Part shown: positions 45,400-56,911 of the stretch, piece after piece
Position numbering within the stretch: position 1 is the first letter of the stretch
How the letters are laid out: every line of letters begins with the position of its first letter
Source: Ampelocalamus luodianensis
Lineage: Eukaryota > Streptophyta > Magnoliopsida > Poales > Poaceae
Direction: 5' to 3'
DNA length: 64,000 nt
NCBI GenBank assembly: GCA_036346255.1
Contig: CM070619.1
Coordinates: 27,410,342-27,474,341 of the forward strand
Notes under the pieces: model-generated
Databases searched by the model: none
The model's input: only the letters and a program-made list of their open reading frames with translations
What the model was told of the DNA's origin: nothing
Made by a program: the position numbers and the translations under genes

Positions 45400-45690
45400 G
45401 GGCGCTGGGTTTGGGAAGCAATGGCTCGTGCTCGGGGAGAAGGCGACGGGCTCAAGGAAGGAGGCACGCCGGGCTCAAGGAGGAGGCGACGGGCTCGGGG
45501 GAGGAGGCGGTTGGCTCAGGGGAGGAGGCACGCTGGGCTCAAGGAGGAGGCGACGGGCTCGGGGGAGGAGGCGGCGGGCTCTGGGGAGGCACGCCGGGCT
45601 CAAGGAGGAGGCGATGGTCTCAGGGGAGGAGGCACGCCGGGCTCAAGGAGGAGGTCAACGTCTCAGGGGAGGTGGGATGTTAGAGAAACT
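45400..45690. repeat. GC-rich minisatellite
   Basis: Units of about 30 and 63 bp built from GGAGGCACGCCGGGCTCAAG and GGAGGCGACGGGCTCGGGG. Three overlapping long frames in this block arise from the repeat and are not genes. GC-rich repeats beside a CACTA 5' end are common. Confidence 0.85.
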
Positions 45691-45744
45691 TAATCGTTTG
45701 AGTGGGGGGCGTGGCAAACCCTAAGTCTGAATGTAAATAGGGTT

Positions 45745-46085
45745 TTACATCACAGACGGTTCCAATAAATAACCGTCTGCGATATCTGTATCATAGACGG
45801 GTTGTAGATGGAACCGTCTGTGATATTTGCCTTATCACAGACGAGTTTTATATGGAACCATCTGTGATATCTGCCTTATCACAGACAGGTTTTATATGGA
45901 ATCGTCTGTTATATCTACCTTATCACATACGGTTTTTATATGGAACCGTCTGTGATATATGCCTTATCACAGACGGGTTTTACATGGAACCATCTGTGAT
46001 AACTGCCTTATCAAAGATGGTTTTTACATGGAACCGTTTGTGATATATAATCACAGATGGTTTATTCTAAGGAACCATCTGAGAT
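45745..46085. repeat. CACTA subterminal palindrome array, right
   Basis: About eight degenerate pairs of CACAGACGGTTTTATATGG and AACCGTCTGTGATAT. The units are more uniform than in the left array. It is immediately followed by sequence sharing ATTCATTTTAGAAACAAGC with the inner side of the left array in the same orientation, so this may be the 3' end of a second element rather than the 5' end of element A. Confidence 0.8.
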
Positions 46086-46185
46086 GTTCTTTTGTATTGC
46101 TAAATCCATTTCTGTTTATTAGCTAGCCTCAGGAAATGCTAGCCATGCCCTCTGAAACAAGCATAAACACAACAAGTACATGTAT

Positions 46186-46378
46186 ACATCCAATTCACAT
46201 TCATTTTAGAAACAAGCACATCCATTTTACAAATTTAGATATGACACATTCTCATATACATAAATGCAAATTCACACATATGACACGTTCTCATATACAT
46301 AAATACAAATTCACATATGGCACATTCTCATATACATAAATGCAAATTCAGAACATATGACACATAAAAATTTCATTT
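46186..46378. repeat. 37-38-bp tandem repeat near a CACTA end
   Basis: About three copies of ATATGACACATTCTCATATA followed by CATAAATGCAAATTCACA. Confidence 0.75.
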
Positions 46379-46499
46379 ATCATTCCACTTGCTTATCTCC
46401 TTTAAAAATTAGCCCTTCCTGATGATCGACGCGTATGTAACTAGTTTCATCACGTCGTTCTTCCTTGACCCTTATGTCGTTTCCAAAAGGAGGAACTCG

Positions 46500-48990
46500 T
46501 CAAATTGATTGTATTAATTCTTCCTCATCCACTACATTCTCAACTCCGACAATCCTCCTTTTTCCATGAATAACTACGTGGCGCTTCTTATTTGCCTGGT
46601 CGGTTACATAGAAGACTTGAATAACTTGGTTAGCGAGTACGAATGGTTCGTCTTGGTATCCGACACGTTCAAGGTCCACGGTAGTGACGCCGTACCTGTC
46701 GACCTTCACATGTGGGAGATAGACCCAACGGCACCGATACAGCAGGATCTTGAAAAGCACGTAGTCGAGCTCCCAAATCTCCTATATGAACCCATAGTAG
46801 GAGCTCCTCAACCCATCGGTACTAAATGCATCTATGCGGATACCGCTGTTCTGGTTAGTGCTTTTTATATCATGAGCCTATGTATAGAATGTGTACCTAT
46901 TTATGTCGTATCCTTGCCATGTCACAACTATAAATGTTGGCCCTTTTGCCAACCATGTCAGCATATCACTTGACGAGCTCCTAGCGAGTCGTTCCTTCAA
47001 CCATTGGTTGAACCAACTGTTGTGCTGTCTCGTGATCCAAACATCCGGTCGCTTTGGATTCTGTTGCCGAAGCACGTCCTTGTGCTGGTCGATATACGGG
47101 GACACTTCAGTCATGTGTTGCAAGACCATGAAATGGGCTTGAGCATACACTCTCATCTCTGGAGTGATTGTTTTCCTTCCGATGGTCCCCACACCCTCGA
47201 GCCTCCCCTCATGGCGAGATCGAGGCACACCTATTGGTTCGACATAAGCCATGTAATTGATGCTAAACTCAATGACCTCTTCGGTTGCATAACCTTCGAC
47301 GATGCTTCCCTCTGGCCGAGATCGATTCTGTACATAGGACTTGAGAATTCCCATGAACCTCTCGAACGGGTACATGCTACGGTGGAACACGGGCCCACAC
47401 ATCTTTATCTCCCTCACAATGTGAACAATGAGATAGACCATGATATCAAAAAATGACGGAGGGAAATACATCTCAAGATGACATAGAGTCTTCACCACCT
47501 CGTCCTGCAGAGCATCTAGTCCTTCGGGATCGATGACCTTTTGAGCAATTGTGTTAAAGAAATAACACAGCCTCATGATTGTCTCTCGGACCTTGATCGG
47601 CAAAATACTTCTAATTGCAACAGAGAGCATCTGTGTCATCAACACATGACAATCATGAGACTTCATGCCAATTAACTTCAAATCTTCCATCGAAACAAGT
47701 TTCTTCATGTTGGCGGAGTAACCGGACGGAACTTTCACACCATGCAAGCACTGGCACAGTTCAGTTCTCTTGGCCTTGGACAGAGTATAACAAGTAGGGG
47801 AAGGTACATTCGTCCTTTATGGGTCTTTGTCGTGATAACTCAGGTTTGATGTCCATATCAACCAAGTCAAGTCATGCTTTGACACCATCTTTTGTTTTGT
47901 CATGAATGTTCAGTAAGAGACCAATCAAGCTGTCACATACATTTTTCTCTACGTGCATAACGTCAATGTAGTGGCGAACTTCTAGGTGCTCCCAATAAGG
48001 TAAGTCCCAAAATATTGATATCTTCTTCCAGATGTTCTTCTCACGGGTCCTCGATTTACGTCCCTTTCCGAGCACAACATCTAAATCCTTAACCATATCA
48101 TAGACCTCTTTTTCGCTTAAATGCCTTGGAGCTAAATTATCCTCCTTCTCTCCATCGAATTGTTTCTTCATCCTGCGGTATGGGTGAGCCCTCCGGAGGA
48201 ACCTACGGTAACGCATGTACACGGTTTTGTGCGAGTGCTTCAGCCACACACTCTCGGTATTATCTAAGCAGTGAGTACATGCTTTGGCCCCTTTTGTACT
48301 CTGGCCTGACAGGTTAGCTAGGGCAGGATAATCATTTATGGTGCAGAACAACAAGGAGCGTACGGTGCATTACTCTCGTTTGTACGCATCCCATACCTGT
48401 ACCCCTTCGATCCACAGTATTTTTAGATCTTCAATCAATGGTGCTAGGTACACATCAATATCATTCCCAGGTTGCTTCGGCCCTTGGATAAGTATCGATA
48501 GCAAAATATACTTATACTTCATACACAACCAAGGGGAAGGTTGTACATATAGAGAGTCACGAGTCAAGTGCTATGTCGGCTGCTCATGTTACCGAAAGGA
48601 TTCATTCCATCTGTACTCAATCCAAACCTTATATTCCTCAGTTCCGTACCGAAGTCTGCAAACCTCCTATCGATGTTTCTCCACTGGGTAGAATCAGCAG
48701 GGTGTCTTAGCTTTCCATCCTACTTACGCTCCTCCGAATGCCAACGTAGCAGTTTTGCCTCCTTTGGGTACGCAAAAAACCGCTTCAAACGGGGAATTAC
48801 AGGAAGATACCACGCCACCTTAGCAGGAGGTCATTTCTTCACCTTGATTCCCTCGCCGTCATCTGATTGATTCTTACGCTTGTATTAGGATGCGTTGCAC
48901 ACCGGACATACATGCATGTTTGCGTACTCTTTACGGTAGAGGATACAATCGTTTGGACATGCCTGTATTTTTTTCTACTTACATTCCCAA
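46500..48990 (-). pseudogene. TNP2-type CACTA transposase
   Basis: Minus strand. From the N-terminal side: CPVCNAS (about 48900), WRNIDRRFADFGTELRNIRF and LSTDGMNPFGNMSS (about 48660-48585), holding the first catalytic Asp; LPLWLCMKYKYI and PGNDIDVYLAPLIEDL (48540-48400); FCTINDYPALANLSGQSTKG and HCL (48354-48270); DLPYWEHLEVRH and VMHVEKNVCDSLIGLLL (about 48010-47890). Then comes DUF4218, with GMKSHDCHVLMTQ and MYPFERFMGILKSYVQN (47690-47260), and the DUF4216 tail (46760-46500) with VDRYGVTTVDLERVGY and NVVDEEELIQ. The protein would bind and cut the element ends. Stops (for example after SSRHST near 48570 and near 48700), frameshifts and loss of the N-terminus beyond 48996 show it is inactive. 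The domain order and length match TNP2. Confidence 0.85.
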
Positions 48991-48996
48991 CGGACT

Positions 48997-50558
48997 GTTG
49001 GGATACGGGTAGGCTACGCTAGCCATAAAATAAAATTTCTACCACGTAAACCAGGATGCCAAGCAAGATATATGATCACAGATCATTACCACTAGGCGCG
49101 ATCAATGAAGTAGAGTCGGAGTAGCCTAGTCCGACGATGAACGCGCCGATGTAGTGGTCGTAGATGATCGCCCAACGCTCGTAGTCGATCGTCTCCTCCA
49201 AAGAGCCTTCCACGGTTCCTTGTGAAGATCACGGATCGTCCTCGCCGCAACAATGACCGCGAGAGCGCCTCTACGGTATCCACACGTCCAGAGAAGGAAC
49301 AACTGTACGCCGGTGTGCTAGCACCAAGTCGCACGGGAAGGCTCTCTCAAGAAGATGGCGGTTTAGGGTTTTGGTGGAAACAACTCACGTGTCTCTCTTG
49401 TCACACCAAAACTAGCCTCAAGCATCTCCTTATATAGTGCCCTGTGTCGGATCCTATCCGAACACTTTTAATGAATCGTATTCGTTCTGGTTTGTTCCAT
49501 CCCATTAAGTGTGTGACCCGTTAGGTTTATGTGTAATCGGTTGTGACTCGGAAAACCTTTCCGATCACGAGTCGTAGCGGTCCCTAGCAGGACATAACGA
49601 TTCCCGAATACACACAAATTATATCGGACAAACCTTAATGCAATATGATCTATGACTAGGTCCTCATCACTTACGACGTGTCTTATCTTTATATGACCAG
49701 TTCAGACGGTCACGACCAGATTCGTAAACCCTTACGACCAGGTTTTGACCACTCTGTGATTTCGTTCGATCGATCTACGACTTGCTCGTATCACCATACG
49801 ACTTGTCCGGATCCGATCGAACTAAGCGACTTACTCCAAAGATTCTCCTTTGCCTCACGATATCCGGTTTGAACTCCGGTGAGATAGTGTGTCATCCATG
49901 GACTATTCAATACTTTCGATCGAGTTGTCGGATAACCTTACGTGGTCGAACTCTTCGACCACTAGTGGCACGACCATGCACTTTCTTTATCCGACTACTT
50001 GAGGGCCCGAGACATCTCTCCCGTTATGTTAGGAGGGCAAATCCCATATCGACAGACCACGTCCCTCCGCATGTTTCATCGCATACCCAAAGCTACCTTT
50101 ATAACTACCCGATTGAGTAGCGCTTGGCAACCCCTAAGAGTGCTATTACACATGTAGGGAACCATGCCGATCTCAGTCTAAGGATTATACATCATCATTG
50201 CTTGAGACCAACTAATGACACATAGAATCATAACAATCTCTATAGTGTCTCAAGGTGGGTCATTCCAACCCCATGTTCTCTAACATGTGTTTACATTATT
50301 GATTTGATATCCCCATATCCATGACCGTGAAACATGATCATCAATCAATACATGTGGTCGTAGAGTCACCGGTGTTCCGATCAATGACATTCGACGGGGA
50401 TACTTTTAGAACGACATCATATAAGTCGAAGTGTTTCACCAACAAGTCACATACTCGTTGATCTTCAGAACTAATGATTCATTCAAGGAACAGAATAACA
50501 TTTATTCAAGAACTCATAAACATAGACGTGATACAATCATCTTGTAATATTCCAGAAG
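48997..50558 (-). repeat. Angela-like Ty1/copia LTR, probably solo
   Basis: Minus-strand LTR ending CCCGTATCCCAACA at 48997 (TGTTGGGATACGGG on the plus strand), with a TATA box (TATATAAGG) at about 49430-49440 and the Angela/BARE-style order TAGTTATAAAGG, then GATTTGCCC and GTCTCGGGCCCTC in U3. The upstream end lies between 50285 and 50560 and could not be fixed. No primer site or coding region is next to it, so it looks like a solo or truncated LTR inserted in the CACTA TNP2 region. I found no target duplication. Confidence 0.65.
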
Positions 50559-53217
50559 TGTGAGAAGTCAAGAAACGGATTAATTAAAATTAATCGGTAG
50601 AGAATAATTTAATCGGGGAAGGTTTTTTTTTAGTTTTCGTCAAATCCAGCGTAGAGAGGGGCTTTTCTGCGCTTTTCCGCTACCTTTGGGGCTGGGCCTT
50701 GGCCCATCTAGTGTGGCCGGCCAAGGGGGGGGAGGGCCACCCTCCCCAAACCCTAGCCGCCCCCTCCTCTCCCCTTTCCTCCTCCCACTTGGCAGCCGCC
50801 CTACTCCCCTTCCTCCCCTCTTTGGCCGAATCCTCTTTCCCCCTTGCACCTCCCCTCTCCCAAGGTGCTGCCCCCTGCACCTCCCCTCATCCAAGGTGCT
50901 GTCCATTGCGCAAGAAGGAAGAAGGAGAGGAAGAAAAGAAGGAGAAGAAGGAGAAGAAGGAGAAGAAGGAGAAGAAGATTTGCGTGGGGTTTGGTTCAGC
51001 GATTTCTAGTGGTTCTACAAGGGTGTGAGATGTTTTCCCGCTGTTTGATCCTTAGTAGATGCGAATTTGATTAGAATTGTCGGTTAATTGTTGGGCTGCA
51101 GAAGATGCAGTTCTGTCCAGAACCTTGCGTGAGTATTTTCGTGTATTTAGAGTCTGAATTTTAAGTTTCCATCTCCTAGATATATGTGGGTTATTTCGTT
51201 AGCTTTCAGTGGCCGTGAAGATCACTCGATTCCGAGGTCTGAGTCAAAAGTTATGGTCGATTTAGTATCTGCTGCCAGAAATCTGACGAGAATAATCTGT
51301 CTGGTTATTTCCTAAAATATGAAAGGGAATTTGGTAGAATCTGAAAGTTCACCCTTCTAGGTTATTGTAGGTAATTCGATAACCTTTTCAGATTGATAAA
51401 GAACGATCAATTCGGAGTTACCTGTTAAAAGTTATGGCCATTTTAGTTTTGCTGTTCGTTTGTGTAGACAGTTTCTGTACTGAATGTTCAGACAATGGGT
51501 AGCCTATTATTTTGGCCGAATTGGTTTATTGTGTCAACTAGAGTATTGTAGATTATTCAGTTAAGAATATACAGAAATTGGATTTACCCCTTTTTGACTT
51601 CCAGATCTTGAGTTATGTCTTTACCGTGCTGCTGTCCAGAATCAGTTTACGGCAGGAAATGTTGTCTTTCGGTTTCAGCTTTGTAAACTCGTTTTGAGTC
51701 GTCAAGTAAGCGTTGTAGAATGCCGATTAGTAGCGCTGGGTGTATTATGACCTTATTGAATTTATTTTTACATGTTTAGGAGGTGAAGCCTCGGGTTTAG
51801 GAGTATCGCCTTGGCCGGCTAACGCGTCACATCGTGGAAGGCAAGTATTTGTAGCAGTGTTACTACTGCGTAATTGGTTGTTCTTACTACTTGCAATCCA
51901 TATGATTTTCGTATTTTGAAGTGTTATGCCATGGTTGGTTGACTTACATATGAGATGATGACAGTATTTATTATTTTAATGATTTACATTGGTTATCGTG
52001 TGTGTAGGCATGAAAGGGTTGTTTTATGTGCCGAATGTGGATCATGGATGTATTTCTTCCATAATGATTATGTAGTAGTTGTACAAGTTAATCTTGTTGG
52101 TGCCCTTATGAGATGTCACACATGTGGTGTATAATTATCATATCATTCATAACATACCATTACATTGCATTGTGGATGTCGCCGCTTATGGCGCGATCAG
52201 ATGCAGATCAAAGATCGCATATTGTCAGAGATCGATGCACACTCTTACCTTGATGGGTAAGAGTGCAGTGGAGCATGGCATGCATTTGCATTAAGCATTG
52301 TGGATGGAGAACCCGCATTCTTTTGTCAAATGGTTGAATTTTTATGAGGCAGACTCATGCTAGTCCATGTGGTTTATTGAATGAGATAGTGGATCGTGGT
52401 TGTGGTCATGCAATATTATAACTCGAGTTGTAGCTTGCTTGTCAATTGATTAACTTGTTATGCAACTTACTTGCTGAGATTTTATCTCATTCTTGTTGTT
52501 TCTTTCCCCTTTCAGTGATTCTTAAGCATTCCTGGATGGGTAGAGCGCACTACAATAATGCACTCAATTCATAGTTTCATGTCTTGTAATAAAGTTGAGA
52601 GGAATTTAGCCTATTGACTAGCTATTCACGAGTGATCCGTTGAATTATTTATTGATGCATTGTGGATTACACTTGACCGAATCTGCTAGAGGTTGTTTAA
52701 TTATCGAACTTGTTATCATTATCTTTATTCCCTTAGTGGTTTATGCTTCCGCTTATTGTTTCTTGCTCAGAGTTGTCGCCAAATTTTATATTCTTATGAA
52801 ATTATTGGCTAGTCAGAGTGGTTAAGTAATATCCCAGGTAATGTTGGTCCCGGGTGTTACAGCTTGGTGATTCTTAAGCATTCTCGGATGGGTAGAGCGG
52901 CACTACAATAATGCACTCAATTCATAGTTTCATGTCTGTAATAAAGTTGAGAGGAATTTAGCCTATTGACTAGCTATTCACGAGTGATCTGTTGAATTAT
53001 TTATTGATGCATTTGTGGATTACACTTGACCGAATCGCTAGAGGTTGTTTAATTATCGAACTTGTTATCGTTATCTTTATTCCCTTAGTGGTTTATGCTT
53101 CCGCTTATTGTTTCTTGCCTAGAGTTGTCGCCTAAATTTTATATTCTTATGAAATTATTGGCTAGTCAGAGAGTGGTTAAGTAATATCCTGTGGTAATGT
53201 TGGTCCCGGGTGTTACA
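50559..53217 (+). repeat. LTR of a plus-strand Ty3/gypsy element
   Basis: Begins near TGTGAGAAGTCAAG (50559) and ends GGTGTTACA (53217), just before a primer site. It is related in layout to the LTRs at 54530-56911 and 61333-63724 (start with AATTTAATCGGG, GC-rich block, GTGGCCG.GAAGATCAC, AAAAGTTATGG and ACTAGAGTATTGTAG motifs, GGTGTTACA end), but clearly diverged. 50700-50880 is C-rich; 50911-50979 is a GAAGGA microsatellite. 52237-52266 can form a stem (GCAC..TCTTACC / GGGTAAGAGTGC). Confidence 0.7.
50911..50979 (+). repeat. Purine microsatellite (GAA/GGA)n
   Basis: GAAGGAGAA-type repeats within the gypsy LTR. Confidence 0.9.
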
Positions 53218-53222
53218 GCTTG
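52515..53222 (+). repeat. 352-bp tandem duplication at the LTR 3' end
   Basis: Units 52515-52866 and 52867-53222 both start GTGATTCTTAAGCATTC and end GGTGTTACAGCTTG. The duplicated piece thus includes the LTR end and the first bases of the primer site. Units differ by a few small indels. Confidence 0.9.
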
Positions 53223-53233
53223 GTATCGAGCCT
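53220..53233 (+). promoter_or_regulatory. Degenerate primer binding site
   Basis: TTGGTATCGAGCC, the met-tRNA site TTGGTATCAGAGCC with one base missing, three bases after the LTR end. Confidence 0.7.
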
Positions 53234-53399
53234 AGGCTTTAGGTTCTAGGAGAAGTAAGGAAATTGACACACTTGCACATGTAGGATGGGAAGGGTTTGC
53301 ATATCTTGCATATACCTTGTTGAATTCTTTAATTTATTGCTTGTGCTTCACTTGTCCGAGATTATTGTTTGTTTGTTTGTGGGTTGCGGTGGTCGCAGA

Positions 53400-54529
53400 A
53401 TGCCACCTAAGGGTAGTGGCCGTGTTCGTCTGTCCGCTACGCGGCCAGAACCGGCGATTGAGGAGGCCGAGGATGCTCACCGGTGGGTGGTACCAAGAGG
53501 AGCCGTTGGTCGTGGTCGGGGCCATGCAAAGCAAGAGTTGAGGAGCTTTGAAGCGAAGGCGGTGGCCCTCGTGCCGATGCCGCCGGTGCTCGAGGTTGCG
53601 GCGGTGGGGGCAAGCGGCATCTCACGTGAGTGGGTAGGGTTGAGGTGGGCGGCCACGCGGCGCCACCCCGCCCGTGCCGCGACCGGCTGTCCCACGTGGA
53701 GGACAAGATGGAGGCTTTTGAGGTAGGAGCCTCGATCGCGGCGCTATGTGGCGCATCGGGCAAGAAGAGAGGCCCAGACCGTGGAAAGGAGTGCGATCTG
53801 CTCGCACGGCCGCCCATGGACTCCCATCGTGGGCGGAGTTTGTCGGCAGCTTTGAGAGGCGGTTCTATCCAGAGACCTTTTCGACAAGATGAAAATTGAC
53901 TTGGGCAAATACACTCAAGATAAGCGATCATGGCGAGTATGAGGTGGGCTTCAATCGATAGTCCGCCGTCCCACATGTGGCTCTGGATGATGCGGAGAAG
54001 GCCAGCGGCTGTCTGGGGCTTAGGCTCGATCCGCCACCGCCGGGTGCCTTCCGATCACAGATTTTGCACCTGGTGGAGCGGGCCTTGGGGATCGAGATGC
54101 AGATGCGTGACACGGAGGACACTCGCAAGGCCTGCGGAGGAGATCACCGAGGTCATAGCGAGAGGAGGGGCCATTCTGGGGCCCTATGTTTAAGAAGGCA
54201 AAGGGTCGTCGTCATCAGCCCTACCGTAGTAGCGCAGGCGCACCACTCTACCGGAGGGAGCTCACAGCATGCAGTGCCACCTCGAAGCCGAATGGGCTTA
54301 GTGTGTTTTCGTTGTGGGGATCCGCACAGCGGAGTGACCGCTCTGGAGGGGGCAAGCAGTTATCGTGGTCAAAACCACAAGGATGTGGTGTGCAGCGTAA
54401 TCCCAAGGGGAAACTACGATGGGAGTTGGCGCCTACACCTTCGACGGGATTCTCTCGTCCGATGGCACCGCTCAGATGATGGTCGTGGCTCCTACTCGCA
54501 GCCCCTACTGCGGTCCCGCATCGCTATCT
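53400..54529 (+). pseudogene. Broken gag of the plus-strand gypsy element
   Basis: Starts MPPKGSGRVRLSATRPEP at 53400, a gag-like beginning shortly after the primer site. Further pieces in shifted frames: DKMKIDLGKYTQDKRSW (about 53886-53930), ITDFAPGGAGLGDRDADA (about 54060, a decayed A-L-EMQ region), KGRRHQPYRSS (54195) and an incomplete zinc knuckle CFRCGDPHSG (54305-54335) lacking its final Cys. Frameshifts occur about every 100 bp, mostly at C/G-rich points. The frame is interrupted at 54529 by the element 54530-63724. Confidence 0.6.
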
Positions 54530-56911
54530 TGTAACACCACCGCCAAACAAGCCAAGATGCCACCTAGTTATTCTAACAACCTACACATTTCTAAGAATAT
54601 GAAATAATTATATCAACCAACCGACAAAGATTAACATAATCAAGATATGGTGAAGGTATCCTTCCTTCACCTTCTAAGTTATTTAATACCGAGAAACATT
54701 AAAGAAGGTTCACATGTAGATTAAATCAACATCATAGCGGAGAAGGTATCCTTCCTTCTCCAATTAAAGTTTAATTATTACAATTCAAAGATTAACGAAT
54801 GTAATATTGAACTAGAATTATGTCTTGAACATGAAATTGGTGATGTAGACAAGTAGTGTGTGTCTACTCCTCCCAAGAGAATCTTATCAACGGTCACCTA
54901 GAAATAGACAAAACAACGCAAGGGTGAGTCCAAGACTCGGCAAGTACAATGATCAATAAAACATTTATCAATACGAATAAGACATGCTCGCATCAACATT
55001 GGTCATAACACAAATGAGTGCATATGAAGACATGACATGAATGCTTAAAATCAAGGGAATGGATGCACACACACATATATGGTATAGTCATGAACACCCG
55101 GTGTTCACTCAAGCCCGCATCTTAACAAAAATGCGGATCCATTTCCGTATGAAGAACGTTTCACACGGGTGTCCAACATTGCCCATCTTGGAATTAATGG
55201 GTCTTACTCAACCATCCCGAATTGATGGTCTTCTCATCCACTCCCGTGGACGGCAAATGATAATGAATGCATGAAACAACTTATTGAATTAAACATTACC
55301 ATCATTTCTAATCATGAATTCAACACAAGATACGAAACATGAATATCTCACTTCATACTACACAAAAGTTATCACAGACGATCATATCAATAACCACAAT
55401 GCACAACCAGTTCGATTAACAAAGTATTTGCCTTCCGCTGAGACGCGTAGTCGGGCAGCGATGGCGTTCCTAAATTCAAGCTCGTCGCCTAACCAATGAA
55501 ATACATTCAATAAGAACACCATAAAAACCCATTTCTACTAATCAACGCTATACACCGCTTCCTCAAGACTCTAGTCGTTAATACAAAACTTAAACTGAAA
55601 TCAACAATTTGTCATAACTTAATTCTGACAGCGCACAGAATTGGCATAACTTAAGATCTGGAAGTCGAAACGAGGTGAATCCAATTTCTGTAGCTTCTTA
55701 ACTGACTAAACTACAATACTCTAGTTGACGTGGTAAACCAATTTGGCCAATTTAAAAGGCTAACAGTTGTTTGAAATAGCAGTACAGAAACTGTCCGAAC
55801 ATAATAAACAGTAGTACTAAAACATCCATAACTTTTAAACTACAACTCCAAATTGAGTGTTCTTTAACAATCTGAAAAGGTTATGGAACTACCTACAATA
55901 ACCTAGTTGGCACGACATTCAAATTTTGCCTTTAACAAAAAGTGGCACACGGGTCAAAATTAAAGATATAAACTGACATACAACTCTGACAGACAGACCT
56001 TCAAACTGGACAGTCACAATGAAAAGTGCATAACTTTTGATCTATAAATCCAAATGAGGTGTTCTTTATCAATCCTGAAAGCTAGTGATATCACCTTCAA
56101 AATTTGTTATGGGCAAGACCCTTGAATCACCCTCTAACTAGGCCAAAAATCAATCTAAACAGAGACTGCTAATCCCCGTCAGGATTCTGGACAGCAGATA
56201 ATAAAACTATCATAACTTTTGACTCGAAAGTCGGAATGAGGTGATCTTGGCGGCCACCGAAAGCTAAGAGCATCCTCTAAATAACTCTAGGAGATCAAAA
56301 TCCCTAATTCTGCCTCTAAGCATACGAAACAGGCCGCGCAAGAAACTGGACAGAATTGAATTTGTAGCAGCAGTAATTTAATCCAACCAATCTTAATCGA
56401 TTTCGATATAATCTTAATCAAATGGCGGGGAAACATCGCATTACCATTGGAGACCCTCAGGATGACGCTGATCAAATTCCCCCACGAAGACGATCTTCTC
56501 CCACCTCCTCTTCCTCCATCTCGATTTGATGGCAGCCCATGATCTACATCTCCTCTCTTCGCGTTGGTCGGCAACCGGAGGCATCAAGGCAAGGGGGCGA
56601 CACCACCAGCAGGGGAGCCCAAGAGGAGGTGGAGGGCGCCTAAGGTAGGAGGGAAGGTGGAGAGGGTGGCGGCAAGGGAGGGAGAGAGGGTGGCGGCTTG
56701 AGGGGAGAGAGAGGAAAAGGGGTGGCGGCCTAGGTTAGGGGAGGGGCGCATGGGCTTGGGCCTTGGGCGCCTCCTTCTTGGCCCACCGTGGGCAGCCACT
56801 CGGCCGTCTTAGCCTGGCCTGAGGCCTGTGTTCTCCAAACCCTTTTTTATTTTGTTTAATCGATTCCCTCACCCGATTAAATAATCTCTCTAATCGAAAC
56901 TCGAGGTATCA
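54530..56911 (-). repeat. 3' LTR of the LARD-like element (2.38 kb)
   Basis: Pairs with 61333-63724. Contains two stem-loop motifs (54649-54671, 54739-54761), a 0.6-kb AT-rich stretch with repeated AAAAGTTATG and CTGTCCAG words, and a GC-rich block at about 56560-56820 towards its 5' end. Frames in the GC-rich block are composition artefacts. Confidence 0.9.
54649..54761 (-). promoter_or_regulatory. Twin stem-loops near the LTR 3' end
   Basis: 54649-54671: stem GGTGAAGG / CCTTCACC. 54739-54761: stem GGAGAAGG / CCTTCTCC. Both enclose the same 7-nt loop (AAGGATA on the element sense strand). The stems differ by a compensatory T:A to A:T pair. The same pair is at 61454-61476 and 61544-61566 in the other LTR. 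Confidence 0.75.

Larger units (their letters stand above)
41532..46100 (-). mobile_element. CACTA (En/Spm) transposon A, without TNP2
   Basis: The left terminus is CACTACTACAGAAATGG at 41532, a CACTA inverted repeat, followed by a palindromic subterminal array. Inside, on the minus strand, are a Ptta/En/Spm-transposase/DUF8039 pseudogene and an Ulp1-protease pseudogene, then a GC-rich minisatellite and a second array at 45745-46085. No clean right terminus was found: CCATTTCTGTTTATTAG followed by CTA near 46108-46127 is a poor match to the expected CCATTTCTGTAGTAGTG, although CTA also precedes the left end. Confidence 0.7.
46126..48996 (-). mobile_element. CACTA transposon B, TNP2-bearing part
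   Basis: Minus-strand remnant containing the TNP2 transposase pseudogene and its downstream sequence. It is cut on the right by a copia LTR at 48997 and adjoins the middle palindrome array on the left. It could be the missing half of element A or a second CACTA. Confidence 0.65.

Noticed and set aside
45351..45724. Three overlapping Gly/Arg-rich frames
   Set aside because: They are products of the GC-rich minisatellite, open in all three frames at once.
41545..46085. CRISPR-like regular repeats
   Set aside because: Units alternate in orientation, are palindromic and diverged, lie at CACTA ends and are in plant DNA; they are transposase-binding arrays.
46100..46127. Right terminal repeat of CACTA element A (CCATTTCTGTTTATTAG then CTA)
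   Set aside because: Only the first ten bases fit; the essential TAGTG end is missing, so I did not place a terminus here.
50686..51074. Overlapping Pro-rich, Lys-rich and Arg-rich frames
   Set aside because: They arise from a C-rich LTR segment and a GAA/GGA microsatellite.
56287..56799. Minus-strand frames in the LTR, also at 63243-63707
   Set aside because: They lie in LTR GC-rich leader sequence; the two LTR copies break the frames at different places.
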